Shown here piece after piece: positions 11,539 to 25,200 of a stretch of 64,000 nt of DNA (its first letter is position 1; the number at the start of each line of letters is the position of its first letter). The notes beneath the pieces were generated by a model. It was not told the origin of the DNA. It worked only from the letters and a program-made list of their open reading frames with translations, and did not search any database. The translations under genes and the position numbers were made by a program. Source of the stretch: Apostichopus japonicus (Eukaryota; Echinodermata; Holothuroidea; Aspidochirotida; Stichopodidae). The DNA lies in the NCBI RefSeq assembly GCF_037975245.1, contig NC_092563.1, positions 544,001-608,000 on the forward strand, read 5' to 3'.

Positions 11539-14500
11539 CTAGTTCCGTAAAGCTTGCAACCTCCTGTTGAGTTGATCTTCCTCTGCCAATGTCCTTGATG
11601 ATGATGCTAAAGAATCGCCAACCTCTGGAGCTGCCTGGAGGTCAGATATCATATCCAGGCCATTCTCATCTGCAACCTCTTTGATGAGTTGGTCAACCTG
11701 GTCAGTTGGTGTCGATAGTGTGGTGGCTGCACCCATGGAACTCTCCATTACCTGTGCGGGGAGGAGAGTGGGAAGTGAGGTCAGGATACAAACGGGAGAG
11801 TAAAGTGCAGCAAATTGGGCTTGTTTTATTGTTAGAATATGCTGGAAAAACTCAGATTTTAAATTTTGTCCTAGAATTAAGAGATTTACAGATATTTTAG
11901 GTAACAATATGAAAGACCCTTACATGAAAAAGCTTCAATTGTACCAAACATTCAAGGACTTGTCTTGTGAAATTGGTATTTTACGACAAACTTGTGTAGC
12001 CTAGATGTGGGACAAGTGTTTCTACTGTAAAAACGAACAAACTCAGCAATGTACAACCAATTTGAGTAATTACTCAAGCACATTGCAGTGTAACCAAGGA
12101 TATTGCAAATTAATTAATAAATTATTAAACAAATTTATGACTTTAATTCTTCAATATTCAGATCAGCGAAACTGTACAAAGTGACACTTATGTTGATACA
12201 TCTTTGTTTAATACAAGGAAAGATTGCAACAACATAAAAATAAATATTTCAGATAAATTTCCGGCAGTTTCAAGGATGACATCTGTAGCTTCAACAAGAC
12301 TCCAACTACATTTCTTTCATGAAATATAAAACCTTCTATAACACCACATAAGATACAGTATACTTGTTTATTACAATTGCTTAGTATATAACTGGCAAAT
12401 GATTGCAGTGACAACGTATGCACAACTGTCAAAGAAATGATAACTTCAATTTAAAGAAATTTCTTCTTTTAGTATTTGTCATACCTGTGTATGTACATCT
12501 AGATCTTCAAACTGCGATTCAAATTTCTCCATCACCGCGGAAATCTGAAGAGACGACAAAGAAACAAATATATTTAGAAAACTCTTTACTCGATGTAATG
12601 TAGAAAATCAAAGAATGAAATGTGGTTAACATAATTCCAGAAAGTGGATTGTTCCGAGTAAATTACAATGTACAGTAATGGCAGCAAAAACAATCCTGTT
12701 TTATTTCGAAACATAACAAAGATGTTGCTCCTGTGGTGAAACTGGAATTTGGAAGTCTTCTGTGTTCAGAAAACTTCACAGAAAACTGTGGAGATGTAGA
12801 ACCAACAGATGCAAAATTCTCACAAGAATACATGTTGTCAAATTTAAAATAGGTTGATTTAAGGAAGTGGAGAGTGACCAGGGGTAAAATGTAACCAATT
12901 TAGTCTTTAGGAGACTAAAATGATCAGGTTCAAAAGTTAAATATTTTATGGCATTCTTAAACAAGACAACGAACAAGATCTATTTTGGTTTGAACTTCAG
13001 AAAAAAAACATTAACTGGTGTTGGTCTACGATTCAATGTATTAAAGTACCTCTTTTTACTTTTGTTTTCAGTTTCAACCATTTCACAATTCCAACCAAGT
13101 ATTATTTAAAACATGATTCAGGGGATTAAGCAAACTAACGTCTTCATTATCTTTGTCAGCAAGTAAACGTTGCCTTGCTCACTCTTATTAAACAAAAGTT
13201 CAACGAATAGCTTATCCAGTGTCACAATACAAAATGCATTGCATAACTGGCGAATTGCTACACAAATGTAAATAGTATTTTATGAGAACCAAAATTCAGA
13301 ACCCTCCACATACCAACACACACTTTTACAACAGTGAACCCCTTGTTATTGGTAACTTGTCACCACCACACACCCAAGTGCCCACAATTCAAACAGTCTT
13401 TTGAGGGGCACTACAGTGTACCACATCCATGTGTCCCCCTGGGGAACTTGCCCATAGGGTGCAGCCACAAACCAGCACATGCAACTACATTGACAAGTTA
13501 CCTCGCAGGTCCCCATTTATACTGAGTAAAGAGAAGTAATGAAGGTAAAATGCCTTGCCCAAGGACAGATCATTACTGGAACCTGCTATCCCTAGTGCAT
13601 TGTCTTAGCCATTTGTCCATGATGCCCACAAGTGTACAAGCATGTAATGACATAAACTGTACACTGATTTTCAATAACTATCTTACCAAGCAAGCTGACT
13701 ATTAACAGGAAAGGGGACTGGAATGTTAATTGGCCAACCACCGCATTAACATGTGTTATATCCAGATAGATAACATTCACTTCTGGATCACATACAATAT
13801 AATTGCTGTAACTTTGCAGTACTGTTGTCATATTAGGGTCTGCACTTCACTCACCTTCTGAAGGTCCATTGATTGGAGAGCTTTATCTAAACCTTTAACT
13901 ACACTCCCCATGTCCTTGGTAACCTTTAAGAGGAAAAAAAAGAAGATAAATAAATAATTCAACCATCACAAAAGCAACATCCTTCCATGCAGCTATCATC
14001 TGACTACCCGATACTCAAAGGAGAGATTAATGAAGAAATCATTCATCCTATGCCTGGTACATAACCAGATTTTTCTTCTTCTTTTTATCTTTTGTAAACC
14101 TAGTTCATTTTCCACCAAGTTCACTCTAGTAAGCGGTACAGTTTTCTGTTAAAATTATGAAATATATCTTCTAGTCCAAAAGGGGCACCGAGCCCTCAAG
14201 TTGAATTGTTGGACTTGCACAAATGTTTTAAAATAAGATTTATGCAAGACCATTTTTCTCACAGTCATCTGTTTTTGTTGTGTGAAGGCTTATTTTGAAA
14301 TGTCCTCCTACATCATATCATGATAATCTCATTACCTTTAATTAATGAAACTCTTTTTAAGATCAGCAATGGCGATAACAGAGATGTCCTCATAATGAAT
14401 GACCGGGTAGTTACTTGACACTCCAAGATTTCTTGCTACTTTTCCATATAACATGTCATATTTGTTCAGCATTTCACAATTACCTGAGTCCCGAATACTA

Positions 14501-17056
14501 GATTCTGGGATAACAGATGAAACTATTCATGGTCCACTGTTGTCTTTTAACCTCTAACCACTCCCCCCCCCCTCCCACCTGCCCCTGCCCTACTCTCATA
14601 ATCTGCAAACCTGACTTTTCCCTTCATCAAGAAACCAAGAGGAATGCTTACTTGTTTCATTGTCATGGCAGACTGCACTCTAGAAGAAACAGCATCTATC
14701 CTGGAAGCCATTCGTAAGAAGTTAAGGCCTTCATTCTTTTTCCTTATTGCATTTTCAGCATATATCCTAGCTCCTTCAATATTTTTCTGTTGTATTGCCT
14801 GGTAAACGAGAAAAGAAAAAAAAGAACAGCCCAATGGCCATAAAACACCACAATGATGCAGACTTAAACTTAAAACAATGAAAATATCTTCCTTCAGATG
14901 ACTTTTAATGTTATTGTGATGATGGCTTACATCTGACACATCTGGTGAGATAAAAATATAACAACTATATTTGCTTTTCTTTCAGTATCTCCAAAGTGAT
15001 AGATTGTGATACCAATTTATCATTTTACCTATTTGAGGGTATTTAGTTACAATGGTGTCTGCCAGACCACCACCAAAGCTGATTCTGTATGTCTGACCAG
15101 AAATTTGTTTGTCACTGAGAACGGTACAGTATTTGCCAAGTTTGGCTATCATGCAATCCCTGGTTACATCATTTTCAAATTTCTGCAAATTTAAATTCAT
15201 GTCCAACAGCAACAGAAAACATGAATAAATTCCTGTCCAACAACAACAGACAACTTGAATGTCGATACAGATCTGCTGATTCCTTATGAGCATATAACAG
15301 TCGAAATCTACCTTTTTGACTTTAGCTTGTTGTGTCTTTTGATCCTTTTCAGATTTTTTAGAGAGCCTCTCTAATTGCTTGGCAGTGAACTGTGAAATGT
15401 AAACAAAAGCAAACAAAAACAGGGTGAATATTAGTAATATGCCTTCCTTCTTCCCTTCTTCACCACTGAAGAGAAATTCTGGGTTTCCCAACTTCCTGAT
15501 AATTTGTCTAGCTCATTAAGAATTTAAGATATTTATTCAACGTGGCCTGCGGAACAGATGATTGACAATTAAAGTAAATTTATGACATAATTCATACATA
15601 CATTGATATGGAGTGTACTCACAAGATACTGAAGGTATTAAACTGTTATGTACTGTCCTCTTCAAAAGTATTGCTTTGAAAGTCAATTTAGTTATCGAAA
15701 TAGTGATTCATCACAGTTCAAACTGCTGGTACAGGAAATGATTTAATTAATATTAAATGTTTTCTCCAGTAACAACAGACAATATCTTTCAAACATGTCC
15801 AGACTTGCAAATCTATATTCAGGTTAAACTTCCAAAGTGAGAGGGTTTTACTGTCAGAATGGTTCACCATGAAATACCTGAACGACAGACATTCAGTGTA
15901 AAACTACATGAGATGCAATACACCCAGTATACAGTAAATCTCATTCACGGTAGTCCACTTACATACTGCTTACTTATTTGAAAGTCACTAACCATAGCTG
16001 ATTACTTACTTTCAACTGGAACAAGGTATCTGACAGAGGAAAAAGGAAAAACAATTTTGGTAACAATGAAATTTAATAAACTTGCCTCTAATGAGTTGCA
16101 GTAAAGTAGACAATGTCTTTATAAAAGAAACACACCATTAGCAATCATGAGTTTTGGTAAATAATGTTAAGAACGTATTATAGATGGAAGGTTGCAAGAT
16201 TTCTCAACTCTAGTGTGCTAAAAGCCAACACAAACTAAATAAGAAGACTTATTGGGTTGCTAAAATTATGTAGCATTTTCATTGGATGCACAATGCAAGC
16301 AAATTGTTAAACATATATATTGAGTCAAATTATTGGAGAACGTTTCTAAGGTGAAGCATGTCTTTGTTCACTACAATTGTTCCCAGGTAAACCAAATCTT
16401 CTCATGTCCTTAAAATGTAAGCTTCTGTTTAAGCTTCTGCAGTAAAACATAATTCTTCCCCTAATCATAACAAAGATTCATGTCCTGTTACTTGATGTGT
16501 CATGTGCGTTTATGAAGTAGCATAGGCCATAACCTCATATTAATAATACTTTCCTTAGCCATGACTCCCATTGGCCTACAGCAAATAATAAGATTTTAGA
16601 AAAGTGTAGGGTATTCTATATAATTACTCCTTGATCTGCATGCCCCGGGCTAGCGCTGTAGGTTTGAATCTGGTATTGGTAACACAAAGTTTCAAGAAAA
16701 TACATAAGCTCCTAAAGTCCTAGTCCTACCCTAACTATAATTAGGCCTATGCCATGTAGCTTAACTTAGACCTAGACTAGGTTAATGCTGAACATGTCAA
16801 TACAGTCACTCTGTCTCAAGAGTTGAAATACAGTGTACTTCATAAGCCTACTACTAATACCAGTACAAGTAGAATACTAGGCCTAGGCTAGTACCGTGAT
16901 CCTAACTTAGGCTATACCTAGGCGTATTATTATAGCCTAGCCTAAGTTATGTCAAGACTAGTTCATCTTATCATTCACATAGGCCTAACCTAGTCGAAGT
17001 TTCGAAACGTTAGGAATTGTAACTTTACTGTTTGACAAACCTTCTAGCTTAGGCAT
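11539..17056 (-). CDS. CHMP1A: Charged multivesicular body protein 1 (ESCRT-III subunit CHMP1), complete
   Basis: Seven coding exons join in phase into 200 residues: 17041-17056, 16010-16029, 15312-15389, 14652-14798, 13855-13923, 12485-12544 and 11539-11751. All introns are GT-AG. The product opens MPKLEDTLFQLKFTAKQL, contains [15 protein letters not shown] and [11 protein letters not shown], and ends [13 protein letters not shown] (188-200), the MIM1 helix that binds MIT domains of Vps4 and spastin. The basic N-terminal helices pack on membranes and the acidic C-terminal half regulates assembly. CHMP1 acts in endosomal sorting, cytokinetic abscission and nuclear envelope closure. Length and motifs match CHMP1A more than CHMP1B. 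Exons 1 and 2 are only 16 and 20 nt. The 16-nt first exon is the least certain part; it was chosen because its G completes the Asp codon and it starts with ATG. Confidence 0.93.
13320..13625. repeat. Possible interspersed repeat in CHMP1 intron
   Basis: This compositionally distinct, C-rich stretch contains AAATGCCTTGCCCAAGGACA followed by a degraded tail. The phrase GCCTTGCCCAAGG is familiar to me from dispersed repeats in marine invertebrates. I see no second copy in the window and no boundaries, so the class is unassigned. Confidence 0.25.
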
Positions 17057-19227
17057 TGTGACTGTTTTTTACCGAAATGCTGGATTTAACAGTAAAATTG
17101 TATCTATCCAACTCTGTGGTGACTTCTTAGTAACGTTCTTTGTCTTTCAATGTAAGCGAAATGAAGGAATATGGCCTGTGTTCTGTTCGTTACGTTTGTG
17201 TACGCATTTCAAAGTTATTGATACACTGTACTACCCAAACACTAACGAATAAGCCCATGATGAAATTGAGTCATTTGCTATTTTTGGCATTGATATAGTT
17301 TTACTGATATAGTTTTACTGATATAGTGAACAAAGCTATGTATGTGTATGTGTGTCTAGTGTAGAAATTACACTTCCTGCAGTCAGTTAACCGGCCAAGC
17401 AAAGGACAACAAACATGAAGAATTCTGATTTCTTATCAAATCTGGCCAAGTCTAAATTTCTTACCGTTAGAGGCATCGCGAGACATTGGGAAGTGGGGAT
17501 CGATCCACGGGGGACGGCAAATGACCGCAACGTTGGGAAAGTGGGGGGGGGGGATGGGTGAGAGTTGAGCATTAAGAAGGCCAACAAAATTTGCACATGT
17601 AGCCTACATATGAAGCCATGCAAGCGGCATCCTCTGCCTTCCACTCACTAATCCTGCATCCGCAATATGTGCGAAGATTCTGCGCAAAGGGGAGGGCGCG
17701 CGCGGGCCGTGGCCCCCACCTCCGATCTTCAGTCCGGGGAAATGGTTCACAATTTCACATTTGCACAAATAGTTCTTACGGGAAAGAATAGGACCACCAC
17801 TACTGGTGTATCCTCCCAGCCATTCTTCAACCTCACATAAAGTTGAATTGGCAATCACTTCCGCCAGAGCAATACACGTACCCCGCCCCCCCCCACCCCA
17901 TTATAAAATCCTTCACTTGCATCTGGGCGATCTGCCTTATTACCTTAATATATATTTAACACAACTTTCCAATTAGGGTTACTTATTAAGCCTAATTGAT
18001 TGACTAAATATTACTCAGAATGAACCATTTGATTTCTACATTTTTACATTTTGTCTGAGGGAGTCCCCCGAACCCCCATACATGAGAGTTGGTTCCAATG
18101 ACCCCACGGCAGCATCCCTTCCTTATAAAATACTTCACATATGGCCATCCTTAAGAGATTCTTTTCACTAACTATAAGCTTAGTCTGTCAGGGAAATTTG
18201 GAAGTTTAGTTTTATTTATTGTAAATCCAAGGCTTGCGTTAAGAGCTACACAATAGTATAGAAGAAATTTATTCCTCAGCTAGGATGAACCATTTGACGT
18301 TTATAACTTTATTTTCTGGACCCCAGACCCTCTATACATAGGGGTCGGCTACATTGACCCAAGTTCAGCCCCACTCCTAAGCTTGATAATATCTTTTTTA
18401 TCGCCTTTGGGGGCTTCCACAAAAGTTCAGCCACACCCCCTACGTCCTTAATAATACGTGCCCCCTCCCTCACACTTTTTAGTAATGTGGACGTCACGGG
18501 TGGTGCAAATAGAGTCAGACAAGAACTATGTTAACGGTTAAATTATGAGTGGTTGGCTATATGTACTTGCTTCGACTTTCGTGATCTGATGCTTAATTTA
18601 TATTGTAGGCTATGATAAAATTACCATTGGAATTTCTTCTTCTGGACCAAAAATGTGTATCAAGAAGTCAAAAATGGGCACGTACAAATGTTTAAATATC
18701 AAAAATCATTATATTAATATGTACTGCCACGCTCGATAGGTTTCTCTCTGGGAAATCCTATGTTCATAACGGTAACAATGTGCACTGCGGCAAGGGCATA
18801 GTTTGACAGATTATAGACTCCAGGTAAACCCTCTAAAACTTATTTGCAATGACTTAGCAACATAAAATTGGAGGCTGTAATGTTTGCTGCATGTTGACCT
18901 TCAATTCCGAAAAGTGGATGTTTTTATCGGTGCACAAAGGTCAATATGTAAGAATGGCGTTCCATAACTCACAAATAAATGTTTCCCTGAACGACTGGGA
19001 GACGTAGACTATACAGTACAAGCGGCAAACACAAAACAGATATATCACAGAACTCCATATCTTTGTGAAAGATACACACACGTACGTACGTACGCATATA
19101 TCTATACGAACAGAAACCCAATCAGTGCAAATTCCAATATCCTCAGCTCTTCTTTTGGATCAATTCGTGTGACATCTTTACTCAAATGTGATAGTCCAGG
19201 GTCAGCAATGACGACTGAAGTGAAACA
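17057..19227. other. Divergent CHMP1-CENPN intergenic region
   Basis: This is the 2.2-kb space between two divergent genes, so both promoters must lie here. It contains a G-run near 17540, a GC-rich patch at about 17680-17720 and a degenerate duplicated segment (17915-18400). No gene is supported. Open frames here lack domains. Confidence 0.5.
17915..18400. repeat. Two diverged direct copies of a ~280-bp unit
   Basis: The two halves share order and wording: TATAAAATCCTTCAC versus TATAAAATACTTCAC, GATGAACCATTTGA versus AATGAACCATTTGA, then a CC-rich segment followed by a GAGAGTTGG or GGGGTCGG motif. Divergence is high. The origin is unknown and may be an old dispersed repeat. Confidence 0.35.
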
Positions 19228-19246
19228 ATGTCACACAATAACCTGA
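19208..19246 (+). other. Upstream ORF overlapping the CENPN start codon
   Basis: The ATG at 19208 opens a 12-codon frame that ends in TGA at 19244-19246. It is out of frame with and overlaps the CENPN ATG at 19228. If it is inside the transcript, it would compete with CENPN translation. The transcription start is unknown. Confidence 0.3.
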
Positions 19247-22200
19247 TTTCTCTTAAAAAGATACTAAACAGTTTGAAGACTGATCAATTCTCGTACATTT
19301 TCGAATCATGGGATTGCTTTACTATCACCACGAACCTCGTTGAAAAACTGAATCTGGGTATAACGTTAGGCCTAAGCTCAGATGCACTCAATAGGGTGAA
19401 CACATCTCTGTCTGCGAGTGCTGGCAATGCAGCAACCTTTCACGATACGCTCATTAAAGAAGGCGCCAGGCGAAAGCAGATTATCGATTTGATATGCGAA
19501 GCTTGCAAGGTACTGTAACTATGCTATCCTGTATTAATGCAAAGTTACCCCAAGGTTTTTACATTCTGACTTCTGAGAAATACTGTAGCCTGTCAGTAGT
19601 TTCAGTTTTCACTATCACTCAGTATCACAATTCACATGAAGGCTAGGTTCTGAATGATTCAAAGAAGACAAAGTAATAGTACTAGCTTAGTCCTAGCCTT
19701 AAATATTAGTTAAAGTTACTCCTTCTAGGCCAACTAACCTATCCCGATTGTATGTGCTACTCTTTGCTAAGTCCATTCTTAAAGGGGAAGAGTGTATATT
19801 CTTACCTGTGTAATTTTTTTTTATTTACATGAAGTCACTGAATAAAATGCAAATGCTAAGTTGTTTTCTGCAGCATTAACATTAATGATTTTAAATTTTG
19901 GCATTTTTAGTTAACTTTGTTAGTTAAACCCCTGGGTTTTTAACACAAGTTAAACTATGCTATTTGCTAACTTGTTTTAATTGGAATTTTGCCTTTTAGT
20001 ATGCATATTCCCCCAAGTTTTTGGGATGGAGAACTGTAAATCACTCTAAAAGAGAGCGGTTGTCAGGTCTGGTGGAAGTTCTCAAAAAGTACTATATAGT
20101 AGCAGTTAAACTGAGGTAGGAAACAACAACTGAAGGCCGAGCTCAATGTAACAAAAGTAGTTGTAGCTGGCTATGTCTTATACCTTCTACCAAAAGTTGG
20201 TTTGACTTGTTTTACATGTTCTGAGTGTTCTCTGTAATACAATTCTCAACATATCTATGAGGAAAATCCTGCGAAAAAGTTTGAGTTCCCATCTTCATTA
20301 TCAGGACTATTAATGGATCTTTATCAATGAAGCGCTGTCAAAAGTTGTATTTACTAAAAATGAAAACAATTATTGCTCTTGTAGTCTTATTGTATACAAT
20401 TAAACAGTTTGTATACACTCACATGTACACATATGGCTGACTTGAATAAAATTGCCTTATTTTCTTACAGGTTCAAGGAATACACAAGAAAGATATAGCA
20501 GATCTTGATTTATTGCGTAAGTTCCTTCCTCATTTATGAAATATATATATTTATATGTATGTAACTTACTATTTAGTTCTGAAATTTCAATTTTGCATGC
20601 CCTCAGTTATTAAAGATTAAAAACTAGGACATACTTCATTTTAACCTCTCTTACTCAACATAGGGCGGAGTGTATAGCCTAGTGGTTAACGCCGGCGTCT
20701 CCCAGTCATGAGATCCCCGGTTCGATTCCCCGCCGACAGCAATGTGTGTCGTCTGGCAAGGGTGTTGTTCAATAACAACTTCCCGACATGGACGTTAAAT
20801 GGATGTGTGCCGAGAGATTGGCTTCGGTCAGCTTGCGAGTCTAAAAGCCTCCATGGCTTCTTTCGCGAGTTCCTGCTTGCGGGAAGATCACATATACATA
20901 CATACATACATACATACATACATACATACATACATACATACATACTGATTAACATGTGATATCTGTTCATGTAGTTTCATTGCATGACACTATCATCAAT
21001 AAATTTACTTATTCCTCTGACAGGCACACAAGTTCACCCAGAGAAGAAAACATGGAGTGTTTTTCAAGTAGTGAGAGGAGATCATGGTACGTATAACTAT
21101 ATCGTGATTATGGTACAGTACGTATAACTGTACAGTGATAATGGTACGTATAACTATATAGTGATCATGGTACGATATAGTGATCATGGTATGTTTAACT
21201 ATATAGTGATCATGGTACTATAACTATATAGTGATCATGGTATGTATAACTACTCTATAGTGATCATGGTACATTTAACTATATAGTGATCATGGTACGA
21301 TATAGTGATCATGGTATGTATAACTATATAGTGATCATGGTACGTATAACTATATAGTGATCATGGTACGTATAACTATATAGTGATCATGGTACGATAT
21401 AGTGATCATGGTACGTGACTATATAGTGATCATGGTACGATATAGTGATCATGGTACGTATAACTATATACAGTAGTGATCATGGTACGATATAGTGATT
21501 ATGGTACTTGACTGTATAGTGAGCATGGTACGTATAACTATATTGTGATCATGGTACGTATAAATACTATATAGTGATCATGGTATGTATAACTATGTAG
21601 TGATCATGGTATGTATAACTATGTAGTGATTATGGTATCTATAACTATATCATGTTTAAAGAAACAGTTCCTATCCCTTGGTGTGTATTGCTATTTTACT
21701 GTTTGTACATAGCATTTATACCTCCTTTTTGTTTATAATGTACAGTATCTTGCAGATAGTCATATCTTGACTGTTGAAGAAACTGCACAAGACCCAGATT
21801 TGGTATATCATACAAGTGGCTATTAAAACTGAGATAACATTAAATATTTCTCTTTATCTTTGCTTGCCATTTTTGCCTTCTCTTACAGATGAATGGACAG
21901 AAATTACAGATCCCGAAGCATTATGTGAAAAGTTTGGTGCACAATTGTCACTGCATATAAATCATGTAAGTGAATTAGAAATGAGATAGCTTAAAGACAG
22001 AAATGATATGTAAATAATAGAATGAAGCCTTACTAGAGGTGCTATAGTACTAGTACATGATCACACATATGACAAGCACTGTCACGTAAGGTTATATCCT
22101 GGTAAAGCCAATTCTTATTCATTATATTTATTTGTCATCATTCTCAGTCCATATGTCTAGAACTCTAGATTTGTCGTGTCAAGTCATTTTGAAATTTGAA

Positions 22201-25200
22201 ACCGCCTTGAATACTTGCATTCTGGAAGCAAAATGTTTTGTCTTTCTTTATTGTCTTCACTCTATTATTTTGACCTCCGATTTCACCGGGTGTCAACTTA
22301 ATACTTTAAGGGATGTAAAGTCAACAAATTTTACATGTATCTCAAGTTTTGAAGGAGGAAACTGGATATAAATTTTAAAGAATAACATTTAACTGAAATT
22401 TGGCAGTGTAGTACTGCTAAGACATTACTCCTGTTTGCTTCAAGTTTACTTTGGTTCATAATGAGTCAACTTCAAGTGCTGGTTTTTTTAAAACAGTAGA
22501 TAGGAATTAATTGCAAACTTCAACATAATGCTTAGACTTTATCTAGTTAAACCAGATAAATGCTGTAAGCATAGTTTCATGTTTCATTGTGTTCCTAAAG
22601 TAAAGCAATACCCTCAGTGTGGAATTCTCATCCAATTGGTTGGTAACAGCTCAGCTAGACTATGACAACATGCTCCTCTACAATGTGCTTTATCTCTCGA
22701 CAACAATCTTCAGCTTATTTAGAATTCAGCAGCCCGCTTGATCACCAAAGCCATGCATTGTGACCATATAACATCAATTCTTACAGATCTCCATTGGGCT
22801 ACCTACTAAATAGCACATTGTTTTTCAAAAATCCATCTACTCACTTTCTGTTCTGTTCACAACATGGCTTAAATCTAAAATCTCTTTAATGTTATCAATG
22901 GATATGACCCTTGTCGTAATCTGCATTCCAGATTCGACCTTGCACAACGAGTCACAAGATCAGATTTCATCTGCAGCCTCTCATCTCTGCAACCTCTACC
23001 AATGTTAATAGAAACCTCTCCTTTGTATATATTATAATTATGTTTTATTAGAATACTTTCCTCTCGCATAAGCCAAAACTACATTTTGACCTGGACTATC
23101 CTTTTATGTAACTGGCAGACAGTCAATAATTCTGACTGAGTCACACACATCAAACACTTATCTTGCAGGACCTCAGTATGCGTGTGTATGGGAGAGCTAT
23201 TTGGCTCAGAATTGGATTCAAGTCTAAGACCGGTAGCATGCGGAGAAATAATGCAGTGTTCATCGTATTTCATCCTCATTCTCCATACCTCGTCACCACA
23301 CCGATGCGAAAGAAGGATAAAGAAGCTATATTTCAGGTAAATGCCAGAAACACTATTACATTTTTATTTTGTTCTAATACAAGTAAACACTGCAGTACTA
23401 CACAAAGGAAATGATGCGTTTTGGCTAAAAGGTACTTCTGTATTGCCCAAATATGCTAGATAGTCAATTAATGGTCACTCATTTGCTTCTGCAAGTATTT
23501 TTGTAGATCTTTTAATGGGGACACAAACCCAACCATCAAGTTTGTTTTATTTGACAGAGATCTTTGTGATGCATCACAACTCCCCGACACAGCTAAGCCT
23601 GTGTCTGGGAGCTGTGATTTTGTAATCTGTGATGTCATAGTGCCACTGACACCCTTTTTACTTTCTCTCTGTTCCCCTTTTAATATTTTCAAGGTTAATT
23701 GCCGACAGTGACTGTTGACACAACAACCAATGCCATCATTAGGTCATGTTTCAAAATCTTAGATTGAGCATTACAAAAAATGCAGCTGCATTACAGAAAA
23801 TAAAGATAATAATATAAATATAATATATCAAGAAAAAACATACTACACTGAACATAAGCACATTTGGCTTGATGATGTCACCTAGAGGCTTGCTCAGGTC
23901 TTCAGCCTTGTATGAGAAGGAACATTGAAACTCTGATATCTCCCAAATGGAATAAGATTTACTTTAGCTGTTTGTGTCAGTTGCTCATGAGAGTAATCTC
24001 TATCACTTAAACCTATTAATGATGGTTGGGTGTTGTTTCTCCTCTAAATGCAACATATGCTGATTTCAACATAACTTCATTTTAAATAGAATCACTCTTA
24101 AACAAAATGCCTGGTATGTTCCAAACAGTGAGCTGTTGTCCCTTTCTGTCAATGCCCTATCTGATATTGCATGTAGCAAAACTGCTATGTAAACAATTTT
24201 TTTACCTGAAAACAATGATATAACTGTGTTTTTACAGTATTTACAACTTTACTTTGCTTTTCATATAATTTGATAAGTTTGATTATTTTCATAGGCTGGT
24301 AATTACTCTGTATAAAATTCTCTCTGGGTAATACAGGACTGTCTCTATTATTTTGTCTTGTTTAACCTTGCCAGGCACTCTTGGATATGCTTGACGCTAC
24401 TGATATTCAGGAATGCTTCTTGTCGGGTAAGAACCTAGAATCTTTGCAGGAGCTCTCCCTGGACAAACATTCGCAGGGTGGATTTTCAAAGTATCGCCTG
24501 AATCAGGTTGATCAGAATCCATTGATCAGGACAAGAGGAAAGAAGAGGAAAGGTAAATATCTCTGTAAAAACCTTTTTGTTTACTACTGAGAAAGTTGGG
24601 AAATTTAATCTTTTTTTTTTTTGGCTTTAACACAATCACTTGCCTCCTATTTAGTTTTCAGGTGTACCAGAACTCTTGACATGTTATCAACATGTGTTTT
24701 CCTTTGATAAATGTACCATTTTCTTGTTTTTGTTTCTGTTTTTCCGAAGTTTGGTTAATTAGTCTCATGGATAAACAAGATGAAAAGCCGAATTATGAAT
24801 GTTTCTCATCTCTTTACAGGATCTGTTCTTGATGATTCCTGTAGCTTCACTTCTAATGAAAATCTTGATGAAAGCAGGCGCCAGCAAAACATGACAGATG
24901 ACGTTTTTGGTTGCAACCCTCAACCAAAATTACAGAAACTGGAATATAAGGTTAGTCAATTACAAGTGGTTTATTAAAACATAATGCAATTAAGCCCATT
25001 TTTACTTGGAGTGATGGCTAGATCAATGCCCATCTTTGATGAGAGATGAAATCTTTTGTGGAATTGTTCACCTTTTGCCAAGACAGTGTGAATTGATCAA
25101 TTTTATAGACAACCATAGCACCGAATAAGGCTGCAGCTCTAAAGGATGGTTCAATTCTTGGGTGCTAATGTGTAGTTCAAGTCAAGTACCAATTATCAGG

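Noticed and set aside
16640-16690. B-box-like GGTTTGAATCTGG as a SINE
   Set aside because: No A box or tail was found. The match is too short.
20663-20740. tRNA gene
   Set aside because: A and B boxes are present but the cloverleaf is not kept and the unit continues into a SINE body and CATA tail.
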